From Solirubrobacteraceae bacterium (GTDB lineage Bacteria > Actinomycetota > Thermoleophilia > Solirubrobacterales > Solirubrobacteraceae): a stretch of DNA of 45,889 bases. The notes under the pieces were generated by a model. That model was not told the origin of the DNA. It saw nothing but the letters and a program-made list of their open reading frames with translations, and ran no database searches. Below are positions 24,180 to 32,583 of this stretch, piece after piece (within the stretch, counting starts at the first letter, position 1; each line of letters starts with the position of its first letter). The position numbers and the translations under genes were made by a program. The stretch lies in NCBI GenBank assembly GCA_016463765.1, contig JAEMQS010000032.1, positions 1 to 45,889 of the forward strand. Direction: 5' to 3'.

Positions 24180-24365
24180 ATGGAGACCGGGATCATGTAC
24201 CCGGAGTTGGGGGAACTCGTGGTGCAGGACGCACTCAACGACGTTCACGAGCACGCCGACGCCCTCGAGGCATCGGCGCGGGATGAAGAGGATCTGCGGC
24301 GCAGCCGCGAGGTCCGCAAGCAGGCCGACGAGCTCGATCGCCGGCTGCACGTCCCCTTCGGGTAG
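24180..24365 (+). CDS. small charged protein of unknown function
   Basis: A 61-residue protein starting METGIMYPELGE. It is rich in Asp, Glu, Arg and His, has no hydrophobic segment, and is predicted to be one long helix (ALEASARDEEDLRRSREVRK). The ATG at 24180-24182 follows a good Shine-Dalgarno sequence (GGGGAGGG) by about 8 bp, which is the main reason for calling it. It stands alone, divergent from the cobG operon. Function unknown. Confidence 0.6.
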   Translation: METGIMYPELGELVVQDALNDVHEHADALEASARDEEDLRRSREVRKQADELDRRLHVPFG

Positions 24366-24503
24366 CCCCACCGGTCCTGCGTGGCGCGTCGCTGTGTGCG
24401 GCGCGCCGCCCTGACCTTCATCGACCGGACCGCATCGCGATGCCTGAACTGGTGTCGTGCAGGGCAGAACCACCTCGTTCACCCCTTCGGAGGTCCATCA
24501 GTC

Positions 24504-25154
24504 GTGCAACGTCTCATCCCCTCGCCGTCCATGGCCGTCGCGTTGCTCGCGCTCGTGCTGGCCACGACCGGCACCGCCGTCGCGGCGGTCAACTACGCCT
24601 CGAATGCGGGCAAGGTCGACGGCAAGGACGCCGTGTACTCCGGTGCCACCCTGCGCCAGGCCGCCGGCAACATCGTCGCCACCGCCTCGAGCGGTGACAG
24701 CCGCGGCAAGATCCCGGGCAAGTTCCTCGGCGACGTGATGCGCGGCGCCGCGGACTCGTTCGCCCGCCCGGCGGTGGTCAACGACAACGCCAACGACGTC
24801 GCCACCGCGATCGGCTCGATCCCGGGGCTCGGCACGCTGAGCGCCAGCTGCTTCGACCAGAACAAGAACGTCGGCGTCGAGGATCCGGCGACGACCCTGA
24901 CCTTCGGCAACACCGCCGGCATCCCGGTGAACCTGTCGCGCTCGGTGCCCGGGCAGGCCCAGGTCATCACCGTCGTGCCCGCGAACACGACGAACGCCTT
25001 CACGATCGGCGGGTCGAACACGTTCCGCCTGCACATCGAAGCGGCGGGCGTGAACTACGTCTTCGAGGGCGTCGTGCGCCAGGACGGCCGCAACACGCCG
25101 GACGCGCGCTGCCTGGTCTACGGCTACGCGCTGCGGGTCAGCGACACCCGCTAG
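24504..25154 (+). CDS. secreted protein of unknown function
   Basis: A 216-residue protein with a signal peptide: MQRLIPSPSMAVALLALVLATT with cleavage likely after AVAA near residue 28. The mature N-terminus reads AVNYASNAGKVDGKDAVYSG, a pattern of the NADKLDGKD type that I associate with exported proteins of related actinobacteria. The rest is predicted beta-rich, with two cysteines (SCFDQ and ARCLV) that could form a disulfide. The start is GTG at 24504, with CGGAGG 10 bp upstream. The 138 bp before it hold no recognisable element beyond that Shine-Dalgarno sequence. Function unknown. Confidence 0.75.
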   Translation: MQRLIPSPSMAVALLALVLATTGTAVAAVNYASNAGKVDGKDAVYSGATLRQAAGNIVATASSGDSRGKIPGKFLGDVMRGAADSFARPAVVNDNANDVATAIGSIPGLGTLSASCFDQNKNVGVEDPATTLTFGNTAGIPVNLSRSVPGQAQVITVVPANTTNAFTIGGSNTFRLHIEAAGVNYVFEGVVRQDGRNTPDARCLVYGYALRVSDTR

Positions 25155-25173
25155 CCCCACCACCTGGACCGAG

Positions 25174-25211
25174 CGTCCGATCGTGGTCGCCCTGGCGACC
25201 ACTTTCGGACG
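25174..25211. promoter_or_regulatory. long interrupted palindrome upstream of the LysR gene (operator or terminator)
   Basis: CGTCCGA (25174-25180) pairs with TCGGACG (25205-25211), and inside it TGGTCGCC (25184-25191) pairs perfectly with GGCGACCA (25194-25201). If transcription of the lysR-type gene starts at its ATG (25238), the inner palindrome spans about -54 to -37, where LysR-type regulators usually bind. It could also act as a U-less terminator for the secreted-protein gene that ends 19 bp before it. Confidence 0.7.
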
Positions 25212-25225
25212 TTCACCGGGGCCGG

Positions 25226-25231
25226 TACCGT
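25226..25231 (+). promoter_or_regulatory. candidate -10 element, leaderless start of the LysR gene
   Basis: TACCGT matches the actinobacterial TANNNT -10 pattern and is followed by 6 bp and then the ATG at 25238. There is no Shine-Dalgarno sequence, so a leaderless mRNA is likely. Confidence 0.4.
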
Positions 25232-25237
25232 TCACGC

Positions 25238-26188
25238 ATGGCCGATCCACTTGCCGGCGTCGAACTGCGTCACCTCGTCGCACTGCGCGCGGTCGCAGCC
25301 GCGGGCTCGTTCGGCGGGGCCGCCGACCAGCTGGGGTACACCCAGTCGGCCATCAGCCAGCAGATCGCGTCGCTGGAGAAGGCCCTCGGCGAGAAGGTCA
25401 TCGACCGCGGCAACGGGCGCGGCCGGGTCACGCCGACCCCCGCGGGCGACATCCTGCTCAAGCACACCGACGCGCTGATGGGCACGCTCGACGCCGCCCG
25501 CGACGACCTCACCGCGCTGCGGGGCGGCGCGGTCACCACGCTGCGCGTCGGCGCGTACCAGAGCGTCACCTCCACCTTCCTGCCCACCGTCGTCCGCCAT
25601 GTCCGCGAGCTGTTCCCCGGCATCCAGTTCGAGATCGTCGAGGAGATGTCCGACACCGACGTCGAGCAGCACGTCATCGACGGCGACCTGGACCTCGGCT
25701 TCACGGTCGTCCCCGTGGCCCACACGGGCCTGGCGGGCATCGACCTCGTCGCCGACCCGTGGGCGCTGCTCCTGAGCGCCGAGCACCCGCCGCTCGCCGC
25801 GACGGACCGCGAGAGCCTCGACATCGCCGATCTCGACGGCCTGCCGATCTGCGGCGCCTTCAACTGCCGCGGCTTTCAGCATGCGATCAGCCACCTGCAG
25901 GGCCTCGGCATCCGGCCGCACGTCGCGCAGCACGCCAACGACAACGCGCTGATCCAGGGCCTCGCGGCCGCCGGCGTCGGCGCCGCGCTGCTGCCCCGCC
26001 TGGCCTACACGCCCGACCCGCGGCTGACGGTCATCCCGATCGACGACCTCATCCCGCCGCGCCGCGTCGGCCTGTCGTGGCGGGTGGACCGGCCGCTGTC
26101 CCCGCCCGCGCAGGCACTCGTGGACGCCGCGCGAGACGTGTGCGCCGGGATGGTCCCCACGTGGGACACCCTGGCACTGCAGACCTGA
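25238..26188 (+). CDS. LysR-family transcriptional regulator
   Basis: A 316-residue LysR-type regulator. The winged helix-turn-helix covers about residues 5-65: RHLVALRAVAAAGSFGGAADQLGYTQSAISQQIASLEKALG. A linker helix follows, then a periplasmic-binding-protein-like effector domain from about residue 95 (TTLRVGAYQSV) to the end. The effector is unknown. The gene sits alone between the secreted-protein gene and a convergent flavoprotein gene (9-bp gap between stops). The palindrome at 25174-25211 suggests autoregulation. The target is not adjacent in an obvious divergent arrangement, so the regulon cannot be named. Confidence 0.92.
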   Translation: MADPLAGVELRHLVALRAVAAAGSFGGAADQLGYTQSAISQQIASLEKALGEKVIDRGNGRGRVTPTPAGDILLKHTDALMGTLDAARDDLTALRGGAVTTLRVGAYQSVTSTFLPTVVRHVRELFPGIQFEIVEEMSDTDVEQHVIDGDLDLGFTVVPVAHTGLAGIDLVADPWALLLSAEHPPLAATDRESLDIADLDGLPICGAFNCRGFQHAISHLQGLGIRPHVAQHANDNALIQGLAAAGVGAALLPRLAYTPDPRLTVIPIDDLIPPRRVGLSWRVDRPLSPPAQALVDAARDVCAGMVPTWDTLALQT

Positions 26189-26197
26189 GCGTCCGGC

Positions 26198-27085
26198 TCA
26201 CATCGCCCCGGTCAGCCGCCCGACGATCGCGCTGGCGGCCATCGCGCCCGATGCGATGACGTTCGCCACCGACGGCATCTGCCCCGTCGCATCGCCCGCC
26301 ACGAACAGCCCGGGAACGTTCGTCGCGTTCGGCCCGCCGACCGCCAGCCCTTCGGCCGTGAGCGGCGAGGGCTCCGCGTAGGTCGCGCCGAGCTGCTCGG
26401 CCAGCGCCGAGCGCTGGTGCAGCGACACCGCGACGAGCAGCCCGCCGCACTCACGCTCGGAGCCGTCAGCGAACACGACGGCCTCGAGTTCGTCGCCGGG
26501 GCCGCGCAGCGACGCCACCGGGCGATCGTCGATCGTCACCCCCGCGGCATCCAGGCGCGCGCGGTCCTCGTCGCTCACGGTCGTGGACAGCAGCGTCACG
26601 TCGTCGCTCCAGGCCGTCAGCAGCAGCGCCCGGTGGATGCCCGAATCATCGAGCACGCACAGGGGCCGGTCGCGCACCTCCCAGCCGTGGCAGAACGGGC
26701 AGTGGAACACCGACCGTCCCCACCGCTCGGCGGCCCCGGGCAGGTCCGGGTACCGGTAGCTCATGCCGGTCGCGAGCAGGATCGTCGTCCCGGTCTGCCG
26801 GGTGCCGTCGGCCAGCGTGAGCGTGAAACCGTCGGCGCCCACGACCTCGAGGTCGCGGACCTCCACCGCCGGGTAGGCGGCGAGCTCACGTCGGCCGTCG
26901 GCGTAGAAGGCGTCGGCCGGGCGCCCGTCCTGCCCGAGCATGCCCCCGATCCCGTGCGCGGCGCGGTTGCTCTGCTGCCCGGTGTCGAGGACGAGCGTGC
27001 GCCGCCGCGCGCGGCCGAGCACGAGCGCGGCGCTGAGCCCCGCCGCTCCGGCGCCGACCACGATGCAATCCCAGTTCTCGTCCAT
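26198..27085 (-). CDS. thioredoxin-reductase-like FAD/NAD(P)-dependent oxidoreductase
   Basis: A 295-residue flavoprotein of the thioredoxin-reductase class. FAD-binding GxGxxG is in CIVVGAGAAGLSAALVLGRA near the N-terminus; a redox-active pair Cys129-Cys132 occurs in FHCPFCHGWE; GLFVAGDATGQMPSVA near the end is the second FAD motif. The NAD(P)-binding glycine motif between them is weak (CVLDDSGIHRA), so the reductant is uncertain. The ATG at 27083-27085 is preferred over the longer frame, which would enter the divergent regulator. A perfect TTGACA -35 lies upstream and no Shine-Dalgarno sequence is visible. Divergent XRE-cupin genes often control such reductases. Confidence 0.88.
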   Translation of the reverse strand: MDENWDCIVVGAGAAGLSAALVLGRARRRTLVLDTGQQSNRAAHGIGGMLGQDGRPADAFYADGRRELAAYPAVEVRDLEVVGADGFTLTLADGTRQTGTTILLATGMSYRYPDLPGAAERWGRSVFHCPFCHGWEVRDRPLCVLDDSGIHRALLLTAWSDDVTLLSTTVSDEDRARLDAAGVTIDDRPVASLRGPGDELEAVVFADGSERECGGLLVAVSLHQRSALAEQLGATYAEPSPLTAEGLAVGGPNATNVPGLFVAGDATGQMPSVANVIASGAMAASAIVGRLTGAM

Positions 27086-27091
27086 GGATGC

Positions 27092-27121
27092 AGCGTGGCA
27101 ATCCGCGCCCCACTCTGTCAA
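27092..27121 (-). promoter_or_regulatory. candidate promoter of the flavoprotein gene
   Basis: On the minus strand TTGACA (27121-27116), an 18-bp spacer and CACGCT (27097-27092) lie 6 bp before the ATG. The -35 is a perfect consensus and the -10 poor. The -35 overlaps the ATG of the divergent regulator. Confidence 0.45.
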
Positions 27122-27142
27122 TGTCTGTTGCCATGGAGGCAA
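27096..27142. promoter_or_regulatory. TTGCC half-site cluster between divergent genes
   Basis: TGGCAA (27096-27101), TTGCCA (27128-27133) and GGCAA (27138-27142) are three copies of one half-site in alternating orientation around the flavoprotein promoter and the start of the regulator. The inner pair is TTGCC-5 bp-GGCAA. It is a plausible operator for the XRE-cupin protein. Confidence 0.4.
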
Positions 27143-27702
27143 ACGACTCCGTCGACGCCCGGGTGCGCCGGCGCCTGCGCGAACTGCGCACCGAGCAGGG
27201 GCTGACGCTCCAGCAGGTCGCCGAGCGGGCGAGCATCGACGTGTCGACCCTCAGCCGCCTGGAGTCCGGCAAGCGCCGCCTGGCGCTCGACCACCTGCCC
27301 CGGCTCGCCGCTGCGCTCGGCGTCAGCGCCGACGCGCTCCTCGGCGCCGCACCGGCGCCCGATCCGCGCATCCACGCCAAGCCGGTCACCCGCCACCGCC
27401 TGACGATGTGGCCGCTGACCAACCGCGGGCCGGCGGCCGGTCTGCACACGTACAAGGTCCGCGTCCACGCCGACCGCGACACGCCGCCAGACGAGCTGCC
27501 CGTCCACGACGGCCACGACTGGCTCTACGTGCTGTCGGGCCGCCTGCGGCTCATCCTCGGCGAGGAGGATCTCATCGTGGAGCCCGGCGAGGCCGTGGAG
27601 TTCAGCACCCTGGTGCCGCACTGGTTCGGCGCGGTCGACGGCCCGGTGGAGCTCATCGGGATCTTCGGTCCCCAGGGCGAGCGCGTGCACCTGCACCGCT
27701 AG
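27121..27702 (+). CDS. XRE-family regulator with cupin domain
   Basis: A 193-residue protein with an N-terminal helix-turn-helix of the XRE class (RVRRRLRELRTEQGLTLQQVAERASIDVSTLSRLESGKRR, about residues 14-55) and a C-terminal cupin-2 barrel (VHDGHDWLYVLSGRLRLILGEEDL and EPGEAVEFSTLVPHWFG). Such proteins sense small molecules or metals through the cupin. The start is uncertain: the ATG at 27121 and the ATG at 27133 are both possible, and neither has a Shine-Dalgarno sequence. It diverges from the flavoprotein gene and probably regulates it. Its TAG stop shares CTAG with the convergent gene. Confidence 0.88.
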   Translation: MSVAMEANDSVDARVRRRLRELRTEQGLTLQQVAERASIDVSTLSRLESGKRRLALDHLPRLAAALGVSADALLGAAPAPDPRIHAKPVTRHRLTMWPLTNRGPAAGLHTYKVRVHADRDTPPDELPVHDGHDWLYVLSGRLRLILGEEDLIVEPGEAVEFSTLVPHWFGAVDGPVELIGIFGPQGERVHLHR

Positions 27703-28709
27703 GGGTCGACGTAGCGGGTGAGGTCGAACACCCCTCCCGCGAAGGCCGCAGCAGCATCTTTGTCGGCCCGCAGCTCCTCCAGTCGCCTGCTCGCCAGTCC
27801 GACCTCCAGGCTGCCCGTGATCTCCTCCTGCAGCAACGGCTGGGAAGGAGACAGCGGGGGCGCATCCGGCGGCGATCCCGCGGCCCGCCACCGTCGCAGC
27901 TCCGCGCACAGCCCTGGCCGCGGCGCCCACTGCGGCCGACGGGCGGCGCGGATCCATGCCTCCACGCCTATCCGCAGCTGCTCGTCGGTTACCCGGAGTG
28001 CCGCCAGCCGCTCGGCGAGCGCCCGCCTCGGTCCGGGCGACAGGTTCCAGGACGCAGCCGCGATCGCGGCATCCGTGACCCGGTCGACGATCCGCCGCTC
28101 CGCGGGGGACCTGGCTCGTAGAACGTCCTGACAGCGGTCGACATCGTCGTTGTAGCGGTCCGTCGCCGGAACCGTTCGCGGGCGCAGGCGCACCAGCGCC
28201 CGCTCATACGCGGTCATGGCCGCCGCGACCCCGCGCGCCTCTCGACGCTGGCGCCCCGTGCTGCGCGGCGGCGCGAACGCCCCTTCACGGATCAGGGCCT
28301 CCCCGTCGCTCCCGGCGCGCATCTGTGACGCGAAGCTCGCCGCCTCGCTTCCCGCGCCCTTCGGCCCGGGACCGGCCGGCGGGCGGGTCCCGTGGCGCAG
28401 GCGAAAGACGAACCGGCCCCGCGCGTCCGCGCGGAACGTCGTGCCCATCCCCGCCCCGAGGCAGTCATCCGTCGGCGGGCAGTACGAGCCCCACGACGCA
28501 TCGAGCTCCTCTCGCGGCTGCCAGCCCCGCCCGTGGTACGTCACGACCGCCCCGGCCGGCGGGGCCCATGGATCGAGCGGCGGGTCGATGTAGACGCATG
28601 GCGTCACCGTGACGCAGTGATCGGGCAGCGGGCCCACGTTCGGGGCGGGAACCGCGAGGAGCGGGATCCCGAACGCCACGGCGGTGGCTGCGACGGTGGA
28701 GACGAGCAT
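27699..28709 (-). CDS. exported protein of unknown function
   Basis: A 336-residue protein with an N-terminal hydrophobic segment (LVSTVAATAVAFGIPLLAV) that looks like a signal peptide or anchor. The next part has four cysteines (DHC, TPC, SYC and DDC) and VVTYHGRGWQPREELDASW with FRADARGRFVFRL, which resembles small immunoglobulin-like extracellular domains. The rest is arginine- and alanine-rich, predicted helical, and unlike any family I can name. The ATG is at 28707-28709. It follows the clpC terminator on the same strand, so it needs its own promoter, which I could not identify. Confidence 0.7.
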   Translation of the reverse strand: MLVSTVAATAVAFGIPLLAVPAPNVGPLPDHCVTVTPCVYIDPPLDPWAPPAGAVVTYHGRGWQPREELDASWGSYCPPTDDCLGAGMGTTFRADARGRFVFRLRHGTRPPAGPGPKGAGSEAASFASQMRAGSDGEALIREGAFAPPRSTGRQRREARGVAAAMTAYERALVRLRPRTVPATDRYNDDVDRCQDVLRARSPAERRIVDRVTDAAIAAASWNLSPGPRRALAERLAALRVTDEQLRIGVEAWIRAARRPQWAPRPGLCAELRRWRAAGSPPDAPPLSPSQPLLQEEITGSLEVGLASRRLEELRADKDAAAAFAGGVFDLTRYVDP

Positions 28710-28722
28710 GTCCAGCAGAACA

Positions 28723-28758
28723 CGAAGGGTCCGCTCCGGATGCGGAGCGGACCCTTCG
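28723..28758 (-). terminator. strong hairpin terminator after clpC
   Basis: A perfect 16-bp stem (CGAAGGGTCCGCTCCG at 28723-28738 against CGGAGCGGACCCTTCG at 28743-28758) with a 4-base loop lies 31 bp after the clpC stop on the minus strand. No long T run follows, as is common in high-GC genomes. Confidence 0.8.
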
Positions 28759-28789
28759 CTGCAGGTTCAGGCGGCTGCGGTGGGGCGGA

Positions 28790-31402
28790 CTACGAAGCGT
28801 CGGCGTCCGGCGCGGGCGTGTCGCCCTCGGCCTTCGGCGCATCGTCGTCGGAGCCCTCGGCCCCGTCGCCCTCGGCGCCCACGCCCACGGGCTTGCGCGC
28901 CGGGTCGGGCTTGACGATCGACAGCTTGATGTCCTCGTCGGACTTGTCGCTGTCGTCGCGCTCGACCATGACCGTGGCCCCCGCCTCGAGCTCCGAGCGG
29001 AGCACGAAGTCGGCGAGCGGGTCCTCGATGTAGCGCTGGATCGCGCGGCGCAGCGGCCGGGCGCCCATCGCCGGGTCCCAGCCCTTGTCGACCAGGAAGT
29101 CCTTGGCGTCGTCGGAGAGCTCGAGCTGCAGCTCCCGCTCGGCCATGGACTCGCGGATCCGGTGCAGCAGGAGGTCGACGATCTGCTTGATCTCGTCCTT
29201 CTGCAGCTTGTGGAACACGATGACGTCGTCGATGCGGTTGAGGAACTCCGGGCGGAAGACCTTCTTCAGCTCGCCCATGATCCGGCCCTTCATGTCGTCG
29301 TACGACACGCCGGTCTCGTCCTCGGTCACCGCGAAGCCCAGCGGGGTGTTCCGTGCGATCTCGCTGGCCCCGATGTTCGAGGTCATGATCACGATCGCGT
29401 GGCGGAAGTCCACCGTGCGGCCCTGGGAGTCGGTCAGGCGACCGTCTTCCAGGATCTGGAGCAGGATGTTGAAGACGTCCGGGTGGGCCTTCTCGATCTC
29501 GTCGAGCAGGAGCACGCAGTACGGCTTGCGCCGCACGGCCTCGGTGAGCTGACCGCCCTCGTCGTACCCGATGTAGCCGGGAGGCGAGCCGACGAGCCGG
29601 GACACGGCGTGCTTCTCCATGTACTCCGACATGTCGATGCGGATCATCGACTCCTCGTCGCCGAAGAGGAACTCGGCGAGCGTGCGCGCGAGCTCCGTCT
29701 TGCCGACACCCGACGGGCCGAGGAACACGAACGAGCCCGTGGGGCGCTTCGGGTCCTTCAGGCCGGCACGGGAGCGCCGGATGGCCTTCGAGATGACGTC
29801 GACCGCCGCGGTCTGCCCGATGACGCGCTTGTGGAGTTCGTCCTCCATGCGCATGAGCTTCTGCGTCTCGGCCTCGGTGAGCTTGAAGACGGGGATGCCG
29901 GTCCACATCGAGACGATGTCGGCGATCTCCTCCTCGCCGATGGCGGGGCGCTCGCCCTCACCCTCGCCGGCCTCCCACTGCTCTTCGAGCTCGCGCTTCT
30001 TGTTCGTGAGGCGCCGCTCCTGATCGCGCAGGTTCGCGGCCTTCTCGAACTCCTGCGCCTCGATCGCGGCCTCCTTCGCGCGCCGGGTCTCCTCGATCTC
30101 GTCCTCGAGCTCGCGGTAGACCGGCGGGGAGGTCATCGACTTGATGCGCATGCGCGACGCGGCCTCGTCGATGAGGTCGATGGCCTTGTCGGGCAGGAAG
30201 CGGTCGGAGATGTACCGGTCGGCCAGCTCCGCCGCGGCCTCGAGGGCCTCGTCGGTGATCTGGACCTTGTGATGCGCCTCGTAGCGGTCGCGCAGGCCCT
30301 TGAGGATCTGCACGGTCTCCTCCGTCGACGGCTGGTCGACGCGGATCTGCTGGAAGCGACGCTCGAGCGCCGAATCCCGCTCCAGGTACTTGCGGTACTC
30401 GTCGAGCGTCGTGGCGCCGATCGTCTGCAGCTCGCCACGCGCCAGCGCCGGCTTGAGGATCGAGGCCGCGTCGATCGCGCCCTCGGCCGCGCCGGCACCG
30501 ACGAGATTGTGGAGCTCGTCGATGAACAGGATGATGTCGCCGCGCTGGGTGATCTCCTTCATCACCTTCTTCAGGCGCTCCTCGAACTCGCCGCGGTACT
30601 TCGAGCCGGCGACCAGGGCCGCCAGGTCGAGCGTGTAGATCTGCTTGTTCTTCAGCAGCTCCGGCACGTCGGCGTTCGTGATGCGCTGGGCGAGGCCCTC
30701 GACGACGGCGGTCTTGCCGACGCCCGGCTCGCCGATCAGCACGGGGTTGTTCTTCGTGCGGCGCGAGAGGATCTGCATGATCCGTTCGATCTCGGTCTCG
30801 CGACCGACGACCGGATCGAGCTTGCCCTCGCTGGCGAGCTTCGTGAGGTTGCGGCCGAACTGGTCGAGCAGCTTCGAGGACTTCTTGCCCTCGCCCTGCG
30901 CGCCCGTCCCGGCGCCCGCGCCCGCCCCGGCGCCGGATCCCGAGCCCTGACCCTGGCGGCGGCCGCCGGGCCCAGACAGCATGCGGATGACCTCGTTGCG
31001 GATCTTCTCGCTGTCGGCGTCGAAGTCGAGGAGGATGCGCGCGGCGACGCCCTCGTTCTCGCGCACGAGTCCCAGGAGGATGTGCTCGGTGCCGATGTAG
31101 TTGTGGCCGAGGCTCAGGGCCTCGCGGAGCGCGAGCTCAAGCACCTTCTTCGCCCGGGGCGTGAAGGGAATCTGACCGGACGTGACCTCTTCGCCGGAAC
31201 CCACGATGCGGACCACCTGGGCGCGCACGCGCTCCACGGTGATGTCGAGGCTCTCGAGGACGCGAGCGGCGAGACCTTCTTCCTCACGCAGGAGTCCGAG
31301 AAGGATGTGCTCGGTGCCGATGTAATTGTGCTTGAGCGTCCGCGCCTCTTCCTGGGCGAGAACGACGACCTGCCGGGCCCGTTCAGTGAATCGCTCGAAC
31401 AT
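28790..31402 (-). CDS. clpC: ATP-dependent Clp protease ATP-binding subunit ClpC
   Basis: An 870-residue Hsp100 unfoldase that feeds substrates to the ClpP protease. Two Clp-N repeats occupy residues 1 to about 140 (both contain [13 protein letters not shown]). The first AAA+ domain has Walker A GEPGVGKT (224-231) and Walker [15 protein letters not shown]/middle domain coil lies near 425-465, and the second AAA+ domain has GPSGVGKT (562-569). A Gly/Ala-rich linker (about 150-172) and an acidic tail rich in Asp and Ala are unusual but low-complexity. The start ATG at 31400-31402 has AGGAAGGA about 12 bp upstream. clpC and radA are neighbours in many Gram-positives; ctsR, mcsA and mcsB are absent here. 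Confidence 0.97.
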   Translation of the reverse strand: MFERFTERARQVVVLAQEEARTLKHNYIGTEHILLGLLREEEGLAARVLESLDITVERVRAQVVRIVGSGEEVTSGQIPFTPRAKKVLELALREALSLGHNYIGTEHILLGLVRENEGVAARILLDFDADSEKIRNEVIRMLSGPGGRRQGQGSGSGAGAGAGAGTGAQGEGKKSSKLLDQFGRNLTKLASEGKLDPVVGRETEIERIMQILSRRTKNNPVLIGEPGVGKTAVVEGLAQRITNADVPELLKNKQIYTLDLAALVAGSKYRGEFEERLKKVMKEITQRGDIILFIDELHNLVGAGAAEGAIDAASILKPALARGELQTIGATTLDEYRKYLERDSALERRFQQIRVDQPSTEETVQILKGLRDRYEAHHKVQITDEALEAAAELADRYISDRFLPDKAIDLIDEAASRMRIKSMTSPPVYRELEDEIEETRRAKEAAIEAQEFEKAANLRDQERRLTNKKRELEEQWEAGEGEGERPAIGEEEIADIVSMWTGIPVFKLTEAETQKLMRMEDELHKRVIGQTAAVDVISKAIRRSRAGLKDPKRPTGSFVFLGPSGVGKTELARTLAEFLFGDEESMIRIDMSEYMEKHAVSRLVGSPPGYIGYDEGGQLTEAVRRKPYCVLLLDEIEKAHPDVFNILLQILEDGRLTDSQGRTVDFRHAIVIMTSNIGASEIARNTPLGFAVTEDETGVSYDDMKGRIMGELKKVFRPEFLNRIDDVIVFHKLQKDEIKQIVDLLLHRIRESMAERELQLELSDDAKDFLVDKGWDPAMGARPLRRAIQRYIEDPLADFVLRSELEAGATVMVERDDSDKSDEDIKLSIVKPDPARKPVGVGAEGDGAEGSDDDAPKAEGDTPAPDADAS

Positions 31403-31610
31403 GGTGCTACGTGTCCTTCCTGCTGGGGCGGAGCCTCGAGCTCAAGGTGCGGAAGTGGTACGGACGGACGGGGTGTGGGGACGCGAGCGTCTCCGTTCTA
31501 CCCCCTCTATCGGCCGAAGCGGCCGGAGGATGAGCAGTTCGGAGACGGTCACCGGGCATAGCTCATCCTACCAACCGCTTCTGCGTACTCCGGCCGTTCG
31601 ACAGGATGTC
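31403..31610 (-). promoter_or_regulatory. clpC leader and promoter region
   Basis: This 208-bp stretch holds no gene. A TAGGAT -10-like element lies at 31565-31570 (minus strand), giving a leader of about 155 bases. The leader can form small GC-rich hairpins (CGGCCG pairs at 31511-31525; GACGC-GCGTC at 31480-31491). A near-palindrome CCTCGAGCTCAAGG lies at 31434-31447, including a CTTGAG half-site like that of HspR/HAIR elements. No CtsR box is present. Confidence 0.4.
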
Positions 31611-32537
31611 CTAGGACGTCGATCGCCGTCCGTAGGCCGTGATCTGCAGCGTGAGCGGCTTTGCGAGCTTGCCGGTGCGGACGCGCACGAACCACCGCTT
31701 CGTCTCGGCGTCGTACCCGTCACCGATCACGGTCGCCCCGAGAAACGGCAGATGGACCCCGCCACCGCGGGCGAAGATGGGGTTCGCGACCCCGTTGCCG
31801 AAGCCGCCGCCCTTGACGTCGATGGCGTACGAGACGCCGCCTGCGTCGCCCTTGCGGATGACCGTGAAGCCGGCCGGGATCTTCAGGAAGTACGTCTGTG
31901 TGGTGTTGGACCGCAGGGCGAACGGGCGCGTCTGCGTCCGGGTCGCGCCGGCGGACACCGGCCGCAGGCACGACGTCGAGACGAATCCCGCGACGAACGT
32001 GTTGAGCGTGACCACCTGGTAGACGCCCTTGCCCGGGCTGTAGTACGCCGCGACCTGCGTGCCGGCGGCGATCGTGCCGAGCGGCATCGCGAAGCCCTCG
32101 CGGCCGTAGTCGCCGTAGAACGGCGTGGCGCACGTCACCTGGAACGGGACGGGGCTGGAAACCTGGTTGGCCGGCTTGAGCACAGTGGCCGCGGGCCCGA
32201 CGGCGAAGGTGTGCGAGACCTTCGAGCCGTCGCTCATCGTGATGTCGAGCTTCTGGGTGCCGACCTGGGCCGGCGCGCCCGATGAGCTCGACGAGCAGGC
32301 GGGACGATCGATCGGCGCCGGCGTCCAGCAGATCTGGCGCTCGGACGCCGCGCCCTGCGTGTCCTTGACCTGGACCATGAGGGGCTCGCCGACCCGGTAG
32401 TCGGACGTGCGGTCGCCTGAGAACTCGACGTGCACGGTGACCACGAACCGGCCGTCCTGCGCGGTGGCGCCCGACGGCAGCAGCAGGGGGATGAACGCCA
32501 CGACCGCGGCCGTGGCAAGCGAGGTGAAGGTGCGCAT
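31611..32537 (-). CDS. secreted protein of unknown function
   Basis: A 308-residue protein with a clear signal peptide ([20 protein letters not shown], cleavage likely after ATA near residue 26). The mature protein is predicted beta-rich, with four cysteines (QICW, PACS, VTCA and SCLR) and a serine-rich stretch. A segment from about residue 130, [15 protein letters not shown], begins a second half of unknown fold. No catalytic motif is seen. The ATG is at 32535-32537. It sits between lysS and clpC on the same strand, 46 bp after the lysS stop. Confidence 0.75.
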   Translation of the reverse strand: MRTFTSLATAAVVAFIPLLLPSGATAQDGRFVVTVHVEFSGDRTSDYRVGEPLMVQVKDTQGAASERQICWTPAPIDRPACSSSSSGAPAQVGTQKLDITMSDGSKVSHTFAVGPAATVLKPANQVSSPVPFQVTCATPFYGDYGREGFAMPLGTIAAGTQVAAYYSPGKGVYQVVTLNTFVAGFVSTSCLRPVSAGATRTQTRPFALRSNTTQTYFLKIPAGFTVIRKGDAGGVSYAIDVKGGGFGNGVANPIFARGGGVHLPFLGATVIGDGYDAETKRWFVRVRTGKLAKPLTLQITAYGRRSTS

Positions 32538-32583
32538 GAGGCCCGCATCGGCACCCGCGGCGAACCTCTGAAAACTCGGAAAA

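Noticed and set aside
22748..24238. Extension of CobG upstream to 24238
   Set aside because: The extra 131 residues would be translated from the cobalamin riboswitch, and homologues start just before DRCPG.
24117..24414. Alternative small frame beginning MEQLSLRC
   Set aside because: It lacks the good ribosome-binding site that serves the ATG at 24180 in another frame, and its composition is Arg/Trp/Cys-rich.
29162..31561. A 799-codon plus-strand frame opposite clpC
   Set aside because: It is a complementary-frame shadow rich in Leu, Asp and Arg; clpC on the other strand is unmistakable.
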